64,000 bases of DNA from assembly GCA_963969345.1 (NCBI GenBank), contig OZ017770.1, positions 5,651,246-5,715,245 of the forward strand. Reading direction: 5' to 3'. Origin of the DNA: Turbatrix aceti. Taxonomy: Eukaryota; Nematoda; Chromadorea; Rhabditida; Panagrolaimidae. Made by a program: the position numbers and the translations under genes. Shown piece after piece: positions 1 through 11,641 of the stretch. The first letter of the stretch is position 1, and each line of letters begins with the position of its first letter. The notes under the pieces are model-generated. The model searched no databases. It was not told the DNA's origin and saw only the letters and a program-made list of their open reading frames with translations.

Positions 1-2
1 AA

Positions 3-212
3 CACTTCAATCAGACGGAATTTTCGAATGCCCGTGAAATACTCAAGCTGTATGAAATCGACGCTCTTCCTGATATGCTTGCCTGGCTGCAAGAAAAGAT
101 CAACAACGCAGAAATTGCTCCTAACGCTGCTTTTGCCAAAAGTTTAAACCAGCTTGCTCGTCGTATTAAACCTGAGCTTAAAAACGTCTATTTTAAACCG
201 AACATCTTTTGA
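3..212 (+). CDS. secreted helical protein, upstream tandem copy (3' end only)
   Basis: Open frame running in from the window edge and ending in TGA at 210-212. Its last 50 or so codons match the C-terminus of the next gene: both share a core reading WLQ(E/D)KINNAEI, followed by SL(N/S)QLA(R/Y)RIK. I do not recognise the family and see no catalytic motif in this fragment. The two genes are head-to-tail copies about 1.5 kb apart. This copy extends 7 residues further (ending KPNIF) than its neighbour. The start and any upstream exons lie outside the window. Confidence 0.75.
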   Translation, partial: HFNQTEFSNAREILKLYEIDALPDMLAWLQEKINNAEIAPNAAFAKSLNQLARRIKPELKNVYFKPNIF

Positions 213-273
213 AGCCTCAAATCTCAAAATCGAGTTTTTCACAAAAATTTGTACATTTTTTACAGAGTATTTA

Positions 274-279
274 AATAAA
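274..279 (+). terminator. poly(A) signal AATAAA of the upstream copy
   Basis: AATAAA lies 62 bases after the stop. It is followed by TCATGATCCGC (281-291). The same 11-mer recurs downstream of the second copy at 1882-1892, so the duplicated block included the 3' flank. Confidence 0.6.
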
Positions 280-650
280 ATCATGATCCGCAGCGTTTAT
301 AATTTTTTTCCGTGTTTGACTGGATGCCGTTAGAGAATCGATTTCCATGAAGTTTGCTGTGATTCTTGCGAGACTGCCTGGATTCTATTTCTGATGCTGC
401 AGCTGAGAACGCCAAGGTGCCGGTGCTTATTTATTTTGTTTTTTTTTTCGAGTTGTTTTTTTTTCATCGTAAGTCGATGAATCACAACTCGATGATTTTT
501 ACGGACGCAGTTTTTGAAAACTGTTTTGAAAACAGTTTTGTTGAATCACGTTGATAAAGACAACGTTGATTTGTTATTTCAACTCTTTTAATGCCACGTT
601 TTGTTTGGATTATATTTTTAAGTATGAGTAACACCTTTTTGGTTCGCACA

Positions 651-657
651 TATATAG
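651..657 (+). promoter_or_regulatory. TATA box (TATATAG) of the secreted-protein gene
   Basis: TATATAG lies 70 bases upstream of the ATG at 727. That places a TSS near 680 and gives a 5' leader of about 45 bases. Other genes here show no TATA box so well placed. Confidence 0.45.
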
Positions 658-726
658 ACAGCCAGTTCGACACTGTTTTTTCATTTATCAAATCATTTTA
701 CTGTAAAACAACAAACGTCGGCCGCG

Positions 727-1756
727 ATGAAGCTTTTTATCGCCAGCTGCATCGTCTGCATCGGACTTGCCGTATGTGACTTTGTTTCAACGCCTGTCTT
801 CTGGGACACGTTTGTCGACGACAGTTCCACAACGCCATACAACCCCGAGGGTACATCTGACGCCGACATCGAAAGCTACACAATAAGTCCTTCTTACGAT
901 CCGGTTACGCATGCTATTTACATTGAAAAATACAACCAAGAAGTGCAAGATTTTCTAACTGAGAAAAACATCTTGAAACTACTCCAGATCCTTGCTTCAT
1001 GTGAGTTTTCGTTGCCAGAAGTAAATCTTTCTAAGATGTTTTTGTTTTACAGCGCATCAGAACGCATTGGAAATTCTTGAAAACGTACAAAATGTAAGCA
1101 ACGAAGGCTACGGTTGTGTTTCTCGTCATCTAGAATGTTACGATTCTGAGATCAAAAATGGTACTCTGAGCTATGTTGATTCCATTTTTGTCCTTGCTCA
1201 GAATGAGTGCTTACAGCATCAAACTGAGTTGACAAGGCTGGGCCTTGCCCTAAAAAACGCAGATGTTATTGAAATTGTTGATGGGCTAAAACTGTCTCAG
1301 TATGTTCCGGCCCGTTTTGCAGAATACTTTGAGGAGTATCTAATTGCCGTAGCACAGCTTTATCAAAGTGGATTTCTTGAATCCAGAATAGTACACATTT
1401 GCTGGATAAAGGCAAATTTTGCTACGTATTTACTCCGATATGTCGACAAAGCCACTGCTACCGCTTGGGCTAAAGATATGCCTTTCCTGGCCGACCTCGT
1501 TGTGCCGGGTAGCACCTATTATGTTGCGTACAAAATGTATCTGCGTCAAAGTTTATTAAAGCTGGCAAATCATGACACCTTCACTCGGACAGAACTTATC
1601 TATGCCCGTATAGATCTCCAACAGTATGAAAAAAAGGCTCTGTCTGGTGTCCTTTCTTGGCTGCAGGACAAGATCAACAACGCAGAAATTCTCCCCCACG
1701 TTGCTGGTGCCGACAGTTTAAGCCAGCTTGCTTATCGAATTAAACATAAGCTCTAA
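727..1756 (+). CDS. secreted helical protein of unknown function (second tandem copy)
   Basis: Two exons: 727-1000 and 1053-1756, with a 52-bp intron at 1001-1052 (GTGAGT...TTTTACAG). Splicing restores one frame and removes the stop at the end of the first open frame. The N-terminus (MKLFIASCIVCIGLAVC) is a clear signal peptide. The mature chain of roughly 310 aa has few cysteines, looks mainly alpha-helical and has no motif I recognise. The C-terminus matches the truncated gene at 3-212. A tandem, secreted, lineage-specific family is the safest description. A nematode secreted family is possible, but the sequence alone does not establish it. Confidence 0.8.
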
Positions 1757-4159
1757 AACATTTACGTTTAACACAACAATTTTTGAGAGCAACTCAAATT
1801 TCGACTGTGTTGGGTTTTTTACAAGCCTCCAACGTGCTGGATAATATGTTTTTTTTTCACTTAATGTTCTATTCGATAAATTCATGATCCGCAATCAGGT
1901 TTTTGGTAACTACACACCATTTTGGGTATAAACTACTACCTGCTTGAAATTGACAGTAAAAAATACTTTTTACGCAAATTTAGAAAATATGTTAGTCAAT
2001 AGGATTCAAGCTTTTTTTTCACACAATTATGAAAATTGAAGCTGTCGTGTCAAAAACCGTTTTATTGGCTTTGATGCTCAAAATGCTGTTATTCTAAAGC
2101 CTATCATCTTCCACAAGTTAACATGGTAACTATCAGAACGATCAAAAACAAGACCCAGTTCATTCTCCTGTGAACACGCTCCTGTGCTTCCCCTCGTGAA
2201 AAAAAATGTATTGAAAATATTGAGTTATCTGCGTAAAGGACACAAACTGCTGAAATCCACTATCTTTTGAAAAATCCTGAAACGCCCCCTATCCTTACTC
2301 TTATGTTAGCGCTCGCCCACCACCACACCCCGCCATTCTTACCATTGTGATAAAAACTACTTTCTATCAATGTTTATGAATGTTTAGCAACACACCTATG
2401 AATTAACGCGATATCGAAATCAGAGTATAATCATCCCTCTCAAAGAACACAAATGAATGATTTATAAGGTCTAAGCCACTGTTCCGTTGACTCAGATTAT
2501 GAGGCGCCTGTTTGAATCACTCCGACTCTAAGTCGGAAGTCATGAGGCATAAGTCGGAGCCAATATATTTGTGGGAAAAATAGAGGATGTAGAGTTGTCC
2601 TCTTGTCACTTAGGTCCCCTTATTTGAATCGCCGCGAGCTAGAGATGATTTTTATTGACGTACCTCAAACTTGGGTTATTAAACCTGCCAAACGGCTGCT
2701 ACGCGCAAACGTAAACATGCGTACAAATATATATGGAACAGATAATGAAGCGGGGAAATCTGGAGGAGGAAAAGGGAAGGAATGACAATGAAAGGGACGA
2801 CTGGGAGAAGAAAGCATGCTTTCCTATGTATTAGCATAACTCACGTGGAAATCATTCGCGCGTTCGCAACAATATTGGGGGCAACAAAATAAGAAGGGAC
2901 TCCCAAAAATTCTATTATAGAACCCTTTTTTGAAAAAAATTACATTAAACAATTCTGGGTGAAATGCATTTGATTTATTTTGTTTTTTACTATTGTCGAG
3001 TATAAAAAAATGCATTTTTTGGCATTGAAATAATGTAAATTTTTCTCAAAGTTTATGGGAGTCGATTTTAAGTTGAAGTGACGCATCTGAGACATCTCCT
3101 AAAATTGGAGGCGAAAGAGCGCCTCTCCTCCACGTTTGAGGTTTGCCAGAGCCTATTTCGTTTACAGCAGATCAATCGTCTGACACAATTATTTTGTCGA
3201 AGAACAGAAAAAAATATATTCTATTTTTTCATTAACCCCGTGTCACTGAATCTCATGAAGTATATTTTTGAGAAGATTATAACTTTGGCAAGATGTAGAT
3301 TTTTCAGTAATTGCCTTTGTATTTTTTATTTTAGGTGTCATTGGCGTAAGAAAAGGTGGAGTGCACATTTCTCTTACGTCAAGATTCTGTCCTTATCAAT
3401 TATACTTATCTATGGTGTTGTTTTTAGTAATTTGCGGGTCTGAGCATGCTTTTCCGCTTTTTTATATCGGTCACGGAAACAACCAGTTGTTGGCATTTTG
3501 TTCTACATATTGGCAGCGCTATCGACACAATAACGTAGGGTCAGTTTGCAGGATGAGCGCAATTCCCATACAATACCATCGACTGCCTTGTTTCACGTAT
3601 TGCTTTACGTTTTTGTCGCGTGTGAGCAACATAGCATCTCTCAACGCGAATTTGACTACTTAGTCATTTGTTGCTTTTACGGCTAATGCGCTTGTAATCA
3701 AACAATGTGTTACAAAGCGGACTTCCACGGAAGCAGTCTCCGTTTTGATGTACGATATTGATTGACTTGCGAATTCTGATAGTTGTTGTAAACAGCTGTA
3801 ACGCGTTTTTCATGCAGCAACAAGGGTGCGAGAACAAAGGGGGCGGATTTTATGACTTTTTTGTCCATGGTCTGCATTGTAAAAGAGCAATTCAGGATTC
3901 AGAACAGTTCACTCAAATTATGCTGGCAACTTTATGACTTTTTTCCCTGTTGTGTGTTTATTTATTCGGTTTTGATAAGCGGGTGTCGTCGATGATCCCG
4001 CGTCATTCGTAATCAATATTTTTTCTTAACTCAGTGTGACTCATCCTCACTTCCATTTATTTAATAGTCATATACGCGCACAATAGTCGCGGCCAACTGG
4101 CTTTGACAGTGTTCTGGTTTTTACATCAAAAGTGTTATGCTTTTTTCAGATTGGCAATC
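1757..4159. other. intergenic, no gene recognised
   Basis: AT-rich DNA with short open frames (for example 2603-2785 and 3078-3443) that lack recognisable motifs or splice structure. A variant of the copy-1 3' flank occurs at 1877-1895. The stretch near 2520-2560 repeats TAAGTCGGA twice. The last 100 bases include a TTTTTTCAG acceptor (4141-4149) just before the next start codon. Confidence 0.5.
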
Positions 4160-5186
4160 ATGGTTGATCGTCTTCGCCATAGCATGGCGAACCAGCGTCG
4201 CATCGAGAACATCGACGCTTGCTTTAGTATTCACGGTGAAGCGCTCTGGGTCGATGGACGTGTTCTCATCGGCGAAGGTGTGCTCATGAAAATGTGCCGC
4301 AAGAAGGCCAAGCCTCGACAATTTTTCCTGTTCAATGACATTCTGGTTTATGGATCGATCATACTCTCGAAGAAGCGATACCGCAATCAGCGCATAATCC
4401 CTCTCGAAGAAGTGCAGCTTGTTAACCTCGAAGATGAAGGAAGTCCGTGTTTTCATATGAAATTTTTTTCACTTGTTGACGCATTTTTTTCAGGTCTAAA
4501 ACACGGCTGGATCATAAAAACACGCGTAAAGTCGTTTTCTGTTTACGCGGGCACCGAAGCCGAGAAACGAGAGTGGATGCTGCATATCGAACGATGTGTT
4601 CAGGAACTGATTAGGAGTAGGTTTTTCTGACAACATTTATTTTTGCAAATTAATTAATTGAATTCTCAGATGGCAAACGGCCTGCTCAGGATCATGCTGC
4701 TGTCTGGGTGCCGGATAACGAGACTACCACTTGCATGTGCTGTCGTAGTGCTCACTTCACGCTGATTAATCGTCGGGTATGTTTTTTTCTACAGGATGAT
4801 TTTAAAATGAGTCATTTTATTTTTGCAGCATCACTGCCGATCTTGCGGACATGTCGTGTGCGGAGCGTGTTCGAGCAAGAAATTCCTTCTTCCTGGAATT
4901 GCAAAATGCCCGGTTCGCGTCTGCAATACTGTGAGTTTTCATGTTATTTTTTTCTTGTTCATTGATTTTTTGTAGTGCTACGATCAACTTAGCAATGGTG
5001 ATATCAGCGTAATTACCAACAAGACGCCTGAAAGCGACGAATCCGAAGAGGAAGACCAGTCTGAGGCCGTGGCTACTAACGAGGTATGCACAATTCATAT
5101 ATCATAGAAAAACTCACTATCATCTGGTTCTGTTTTTTTAGACAACATTTTACCGCCCTAACACTGGAACCACGCACATCGAATGA
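4160..5186 (+). CDS. PLEKHF: PH + FYVE domain protein, phafin/PLEKHF family
   Basis: Six exons: 4160-4442, 4494-4616, 4670-4776, 4829-4930, 4976-5083 and 5142-5186. Introns are 45-58 bp. The first is a multiple of three without a stop, so it reads through in frame. The protein starts MVDRL like vertebrate PLEKHF1/2. A PH domain follows (GRVLIGEGVL, then FFLFNDILVYG, then the helix EKREWMLHIERC), then a FYVE finger. The finger has the WVPD motif (WxxD), paired CxxC cysteines and the PI3P-binding RRHHCR signature. A short acidic tail ends the protein. Phafins bind PI3P on endosomes and act in endosome and autophagosome traffic. The start follows a TTTTTTCAG acceptor by 10 bases, compatible with a spliced leader or a 5' UTR intron. 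Confidence 0.93.
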
Positions 5187-5770
5187 TAACCAACCATTTT
5201 TAAATCACTATTTATTACTTGTACGTACACTCCGATAATCGTCGATGACGATGTTACAAATGCGTAAATTAACCTTTTTTTCTTAACACTGACTTACATC
5301 TTTAACTTCTTACGATATCGGGTATTTACCGTTTTTTTACTTTCAAAGTTCAGCCGACATGTCATCATCCGATTGATTCCTCTGTGCCTTGTCTTATGTT
5401 AGTCTTATCACATATACTCACCACTTTTAATTTTAATTCCTATAAATTATGCTGCGTCGGCATGGATAAAGAGAAAAACACGATGAAAGCAGCTGGTTTT
5501 GTCACCCTTTTGTAGGCGCCGCTGTTGGAGGTTTCGTTGAATCGCGAAATTGTTGACAACCAGGTTTACCCCGAAGAAGCCTTAGCACCTGTCTGCTACC
5601 TTATCTCTCGTCGTCTATTTAATGCATTTTAAAGCAGGCCACGTTAGTTACGTGCCGAATTACATTGCAATGCAAAAATGTTTTTACAGACCAAAAGTAA
5701 AGCGTCAACATTTATCGAAACCACATAAAACAAACTCACAAACAAAATGAATGAAAACTTATGTATATAC
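5187..5770. other. intergenic between convergent genes
   Basis: 3' flank of the PLEKHF gene and of the opposite-strand GPCR. No supported gene. No AATAAA was found close to either stop. Confidence 0.5.
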
Positions 5771-7303
5771 TCATAGTTCCGCTTCGCTAAGGTCATTGTT
5801 GTTGTTCATGCTGGTCAAAGAAGTGCATGGCGCGATTCCATCGCACTGACGCATGTTCACGTTTAAGCCGTTTCGCATTTTGGAAGTGTCGATCATCGAG
5901 CTGGATCTGTCTATCCTACAAAAAATAGCAGGCGTGAACAATTTAACAGCCTTCAGGGATTAAACAAACCTCGCAGATGTCTGCTCGTTCTTACCGGTAC
6001 CGGTCCCGGCGGTGATATTGGTATTGGCAGTCATCATCGTGACATGTGTTTCATCACCTCCATTATCATGCTTTAATTGAAGTTGCGTATTGAGTAAGCC
6101 GTAGAGAATCCAATTACTCGCAGATCCAAAGTATGGAAGCAAGTGTACGCAGTAGATGAGAAAGAGCAGGGTATCATTTGCTTGTTCTTGCTTTTTGTAA
6201 AAGTTGTTGTAGATGGCGTAGAGCACTGAGCACCAATAAGGTGTCCAGCACACGAAATAGACCACGGCAATAAGGATTGTGTAGATGCTAATTCTACGAA
6301 GAGGAATTCCACTTCTTGGAATGATTCTGCAAAAAAATAAATGTAGTTGAGATAAATAAAAATGAATTAAAGACAAACTTTGTGTGTCTGTAAAGTTTGC
6401 TAATTAATTTGTAGTTGAAGAAAACGATCAAAATTAAAGGCACTACGTGGCCCAGCAGGAATGTGCTAAAATTGCGTTTTTTTATCAAATCGTGTTATCT
6501 CAGACTACTACCTTGATGTGAACCACAGAAACAAATATGTCGGCATCATATCGGTGCACTTGTAAACCCGTACGCGTGTTATGCTCGTAAAGTTTAGGTT
6601 GGTATCATTGTGAAAGATGTGATGCACTGGTATTTCGTGTGCCTTTGCATACGCAAGCATAGGAAATAGTAGGATAAATGCCGCTATCCACAGCGTAATA
6701 ATTGTGCAGATGACAAACTTTTTGGACCGATAAAATTGCTTATACGGATGGCAGACAGCCATAAAGCGATCAAAACTCATGGCAGTGATGAGAAACGTCG
6801 ATACGATACGCCCGACAGACCCGCAAATGTGATGCAGTTTGCATATTCCGGTACCGAACATCCAGAATCCAATAATGCTGTCCTAAAGAATCAAAAAACA
6901 AGGTTATAAATAATATTTTAGATTATCGAACACTTACGAGAATTGCAGGTGGTAAGGATAAACTCATTAAAAAGTCTACCACGCAGAGGGCTGCAATATA
7001 CAGGATGGCGTTGTCACCATTTCGTCGAGGGGTCAGTCTTGACGTCTTTCGTTCGTTGAGTATGCCTCGTATGATGGTCCAAACACTGGCATTGCCACAA
7101 ATACCAACAACAAAACAGACGACAAAAATTATGACAACACATAAGACACGGGGTTGAAGTTCTTGAATTGGAGGGTATATATTTCGGATCTGAACTAATT
7201 TGTCTGTAAACGGGCACCTGAATTTGTTGTCATCCGTAGCGTTGCACCATGACAATTGTTCTTCGGCATCCATGATTCTGTTTTGTGTTCCGTTGTCCAC
7301 CAT
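5771..7303 (-). CDS. rhodopsin-family (class A) GPCR, neuropeptide-receptor type
   Basis: Five exons on the minus strand: 7303-6938, 6882-6512, 6465-6379, 6326-5970 and 5915-5771. Introns are 46-55 bp, and the exons total 442 codons including the stop. Seven hydrophobic segments are visible. TM1 carries GICGN (the GN motif) and TM2 carries VVDFLMSL (LxxxD). TM3 ends in DRFMAVCHP, a DRY variant. TM6 has FVCWTPYW (the CWxP motif). TM7 has NWILYGLLN in place of NPxxY. The N-terminus has N-glycosylation sites and no obvious signal peptide. DRFMAVCHP and FVCWTPYW suggest the somatostatin/allatostatin-C/opioid-like peptide receptors, but the ligand cannot be read from sequence. The ATG lies 10 bases after a TTGTAG acceptor-like site. 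Confidence 0.88.
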
Positions 7304-10300
7304 CAGTGTTACACTACAACAATGAAAGGTGGTTCATGAGCTTCGGCCCAGTGCCGAATACTGCCTGAAAGGCAAAAACGTTATCCAGAATAAAAAATCA
7401 AAAAAAATAGACGGAAAAAAAAGAAATTGTGGCACACGATTAATTAAAGATAAAATGAAATGCAGGACAAGATTCTAGCACATATTAGTCAAACTGCTAT
7501 CTTGATTGGTCATCAATTACGCGCAAAAAATAATTCACGGAATGCACAACAATAGTGACGAAAAACAAAGAAACAAAAATGAATTTACGTGTGAAGGGAG
7601 ACGTTTTTTGATGATGCATCGCGCAAAAAAATCCAAAACACCTTGGCACGTTATGCAGCAATTTAAGCATCCCACAGAGGTTTCCAAATAACTGCACATC
7701 ACATTCTGTTTACCACAAGGATTAAAAAGGGATTTCAATGATATTTTTTATCGGTACAATTTGTGACAAATTTGTGTAATTTTAAAAATACGGCGGGGTA
7801 CAATAAACTGTTACAGTACAAAATGGGGTGTTTCTTGGAATTTACGGGCATTCAACAGCTGTTGAAAGTTTTCATATTTGCTATTGACTTGATTAGAGAA
7901 CTTTCCTGAATACAATTAATGAAAAAACACGGCAAAAATAGCGTCATGCTTATAGATTACAATACATGCAAATTGATAGATGTCAATATCAAATTTTGAA
8001 AAGTAAAAAGAAGACAACAGAAGGTTAATTGACTGTTTTATGCCGTCTGGGTAAAAAAATCAGGAAAGCGGGGGAGGGTAAGAGTTTTTTATCCAGAAAG
8101 AATTCCGGTTACGCAGTTTTTCATACAACCCTCGGACACATAATGGGGGCTTATACCAGTCTGGGATTTCAATCCGTGCCGTAGGAAAAAAATGATAATT
8201 AAAGTGAAAAAAAACAGAGAAATGAAAAATGGCAGAGATACATAGCTTTTTAACAGACCTCGGAAATAGAAACGGAAGCTCGGAACGCGAATCTGAATTT
8301 ATTTTGTCGTTTTTGTTGTTTTTAAATATTTTGGCTAAAGCTCTTTTTTGTTTTGTTTTCGAGTGGAAGAATAACTAAAACAACGTACGTGCGACGGACT
8401 TTTTGTTCACTTTCTAACATTATATTTTTTTTACATTTGTCTGTCAAACGATTTTGGAATGTACGGAACTACGGAAAAGTTTGAAGCAACCCCCGGAATG
8501 CTGGTTATCGTAATCAGAGGATGGAGGAAAGTATAATTAAGAATGATGCAGTTTTGAACGCTTATAAATAATAGGACGTAATAACAGCGCCAACACACAT
8601 GCTAAGTCATTAATCTACTGGAACGTAATTTATTATAAAAAAAATTTAAAAGATGATCTTAGAGTACAGAGTTCAGGTTCATAAACTTACGGCAACAACA
8701 ACGAAAAAAAATACAAAAACTGTTCACCCAAAGCAAAACAAAAAACCGTTAATTGTATTTTCAATCTCTGAAAGGAAAAGCCGCTTTTTGAGACGGTAGC
8801 TTGAGGGAGTGAATACCCAAGCTCTTTTTGTCGTGCACTACCCTATCTTTTCTTCCGTATTCTTTCTTTTTTTTGCCGTGGGATTACGCCCTAAGACAGG
8901 ATAATTTCCTATCCCTTGTACTCCTGGGGAGTCAAAAATAAGTTCCCGTAACACAAAGAGAAAAAATATTTTTACATCATGACCTGAAGCCCTAAGTAGG
9001 CATGGCAATCCGCTAATGATCGAGCAAAAAAATTTGCGAACGTGTATAAAAGGGACAAAAAAAGTATGTTATGGTTTAACCGGAAACTCGCGTAACACAA
9101 AAGAAACTCAGGGGCCTGAAGGGCTCTTGAGTTGTCCAGCCTTTCTGCCACTTGCCATTAATATTTGCGGTTACATTAAAGTACCTATTTTAAAATAAAT
9201 ATTAAAACCAAATGTTAAGCAACTCAAATTTTATTATTATACAAACCACGTGGGCAAAAAAATCATCACGAAAATGTTTGCCGCACTATATGATAATGCA
9301 GGTAAAAAATAATTTTTAGCCACTTCAGAGAACGAAAGTCGGTAAAAAGGCGTGCTAACACATGCCTGATAACAAGAACAGGTGGGTTTGTTAATTTACT
9401 ACCCCAAAATAAGGTTTGACTAATCGCGACTGCGCGGAAAAAAACTGAAAGAGGCCTTTCAACATCAGTCTCAAAAAATAAATCCCGTGAAAATTGTCTG
9501 AAATCAGACCCAGCTGCTTTACAGAAACAGTGACGGATCTATTAAAAAAGCACTAAAATAAACTGGAGTTCAAATACAAAAAAATACTAATAATTGTCTG
9601 CCGACGGTGAAATTGAAATATCAACAGACGACAGATATTCAACAACTATATGTTGTTATAACGATAACTACGTCAAATATTTAATTTATGATATTACAAA
9701 CACTGTTTCTACAACCTGGGGGTTTACATAATCAGTTTACATCAATTTGAAGCCATGAAGTAGCGTTCAATGTCAAGTGATGCCAGGCCGCCTGTCTGCC
9801 ATGACGGTGGCTATCCAACGCTTTTACGAAGTTGACGTCAAAGCCTGCAGAAGGTGGCGCACAAGGTGGTATCCGTAAAAGCGTAAGACACGATTCAAGA
9901 TGTGATATGCATGAGCCACAACTGGCAATTTACATCCGGCTTTCGTGAAAAGGATTAGCTTTTTTCATCCCCACTTGAAATGAAAACTTGTAGGACAGGC
10001 CTTTTGAACAGAAATGTAATACGTTGTTCCGCCGTGTATTATAACATAATTTTAAAAAAGCTTGCGTTGATCAAATAAAAAATAAGCCAGAGTAAAAAAA
10101 GCTATGTCATTGCAGTGATGCGTTGGCGTATTAGCTGGTTTAAAGGCAAGTGTAAAGGTTACCTTTTTCCCCTTCGCATCTTATCGGCCAAAAAAAAATG
10201 TGTATTGCATTACTTTGCTTCTGGTTTCAAATACCGTGGAGACGCAACCTATCTTTGCTATAAATGTTGGGGGTGGCAAGAAATATATAAGTCGCAACTC

Positions 10301-11641
10301 CCCGGTTGCGGTCATGGATTACGATAAAAAGTTAAAATCCAGTTAAACTTTGGCGGCTTTCCGACTGGGACTTTCAATTTTTGTGCGCCTGTTACGAAAA
10401 TTGTATTTTCGTTATTTAGCATGTCAGAGATGTAATTGAAGCCTGTTCGTCGCACAATAACTACATAACTCTGCAACAAGCAAAAAATTTGCATAGCATG
10501 ACTAACAGATAACTGTTATTCCCGCTGCACAATGCTATACTATAGTATTCAGCGCTGCAAAAGCTTTTCTGTGTACTCCTCTGCATTACCGGTGTTAACT
10601 TATGCTACTTCCTGTATAATAATCGTTCTGTGTACAGGCATGACCAATTGAATACACTTGAGAGGGATATGCCCAGCTGGCAAGTGTGGGCAGTGCCTCC
10701 GCAGCTGGACATGAAAGCAGGCAAAGTCGCAGTCGCGCATTTGCAAAAGTGAAATTGATGCCTATGTCCGCACCGGTGCAGTTCCTTTTTCCGCGGAGCA
10801 CACTGTGAGAATGTCATGACAGGTACACTATTTAAATAAAGTCACACAGGTATTGCAAATTGGGCTCGGATAACCAAACATGCAATTCATTATCCTGAGA
10901 CATAACTCCGGAGGACGACTTCATAAATCATCCGGAAAAAATACAAGCAAAAAACATCAAGTTGTCTTCTGCGGCACTTCAAAACCTTTTTTTTTGTGTT
11001 CGTTCTTCTCCCAACTAAAAAAAGTGTTCTGCAGAAGAGTAAACATAAAAATAAAACTGCCCATCTGCCTCAAATTGTCTTCATCTGATTGAACACACTT
11101 GACCTTTCGTGCGCGGCACACCTTTGTTCAGGTGAGGTCCATTCGTTCACTCGACCGAACAACTGGTTAAAAAACCAAAAAACAAGTGATAGGATTGTTA
11201 CAAATGCATTTTATAAATTGACAAATGGCGATTAGTTACCCGATTTTATGTTTTTCATTTGGGGTGGTCGTCGAAGCGAGGACTATAAGGTGTATTCATG
11301 AATAGTGCTCGTGGCTTTTTGTTCGTTTTAATTACAGCCTGGTGTGCATAGGAGGCATGCCTTGCTAGTCAACCAGCCGAGCCGAGCCATGCGCATTGTC
11401 CACATCTTGTCTCATTACGAGTCACCGCCGGTCGAGACGGACCAGTCACTCGCAGAGGCACTGCCGTTCTCAGCTCCGCCTTCCATACAAGTATTGGCAC
11501 ATGGGTCATCCATCACTACTACTGAGGCAACGACCGCAGCTCAATGCCCAAAATTTTTGACGACAGATTGCGTATGCCGGTCCTGTCATTATAAAAAAAA
11601 TGAACGTGTAATTATTTTTTTGTTCACGTTTTGAACTCATC
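7304..11641. other. 4.3-kb divergent intergenic region
   Basis: AT-rich spacer between the divergently transcribed GPCR (-) and Flamingo (+) genes. It probably holds both promoters. Short open frames at 7497-7738, 9016-9198, 10115-10327 and 10595-10817 lack domains or convincing splice sites. An 11-nt inverted repeat lies at 9818-9828 and 9874-9884. The last 300 bases are GC-richer (see 11344-11634). Confidence 0.5.
11344..11634 (+). other. GC-richer open frame in the Flamingo 5' leader region
   Basis: A 96-codon frame ends just before the Flamingo start codon. It stands out from the AT-rich flanks and could be a 5' UTR exon, an upstream ORF or a small unrelated gene. Splicing it to the next acceptor in the Flamingo signal-peptide exon (11681-11686) gives the wrong frame, so I do not join it to the gene. 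Confidence 0.25.

Larger units (their letters stand above)
213..726. other. intergenic between tandem copies
   Basis: AT-rich spacer holding the 3' end of copy 1 and the promoter of copy 2. An ATG at 348 opens only a short frame (MKFAVILAR...) that stops within about 15 codons. It resembles a signal-peptide start and might be a remnant of a third copy, but the stretch is too short to call. Confidence 0.4.

Noticed and set aside
3106..3126. GAGGCG...CGCCTC hairpin
   Set aside because: A six-base stem alone is expected by chance and has no terminator role in a eukaryotic gene.
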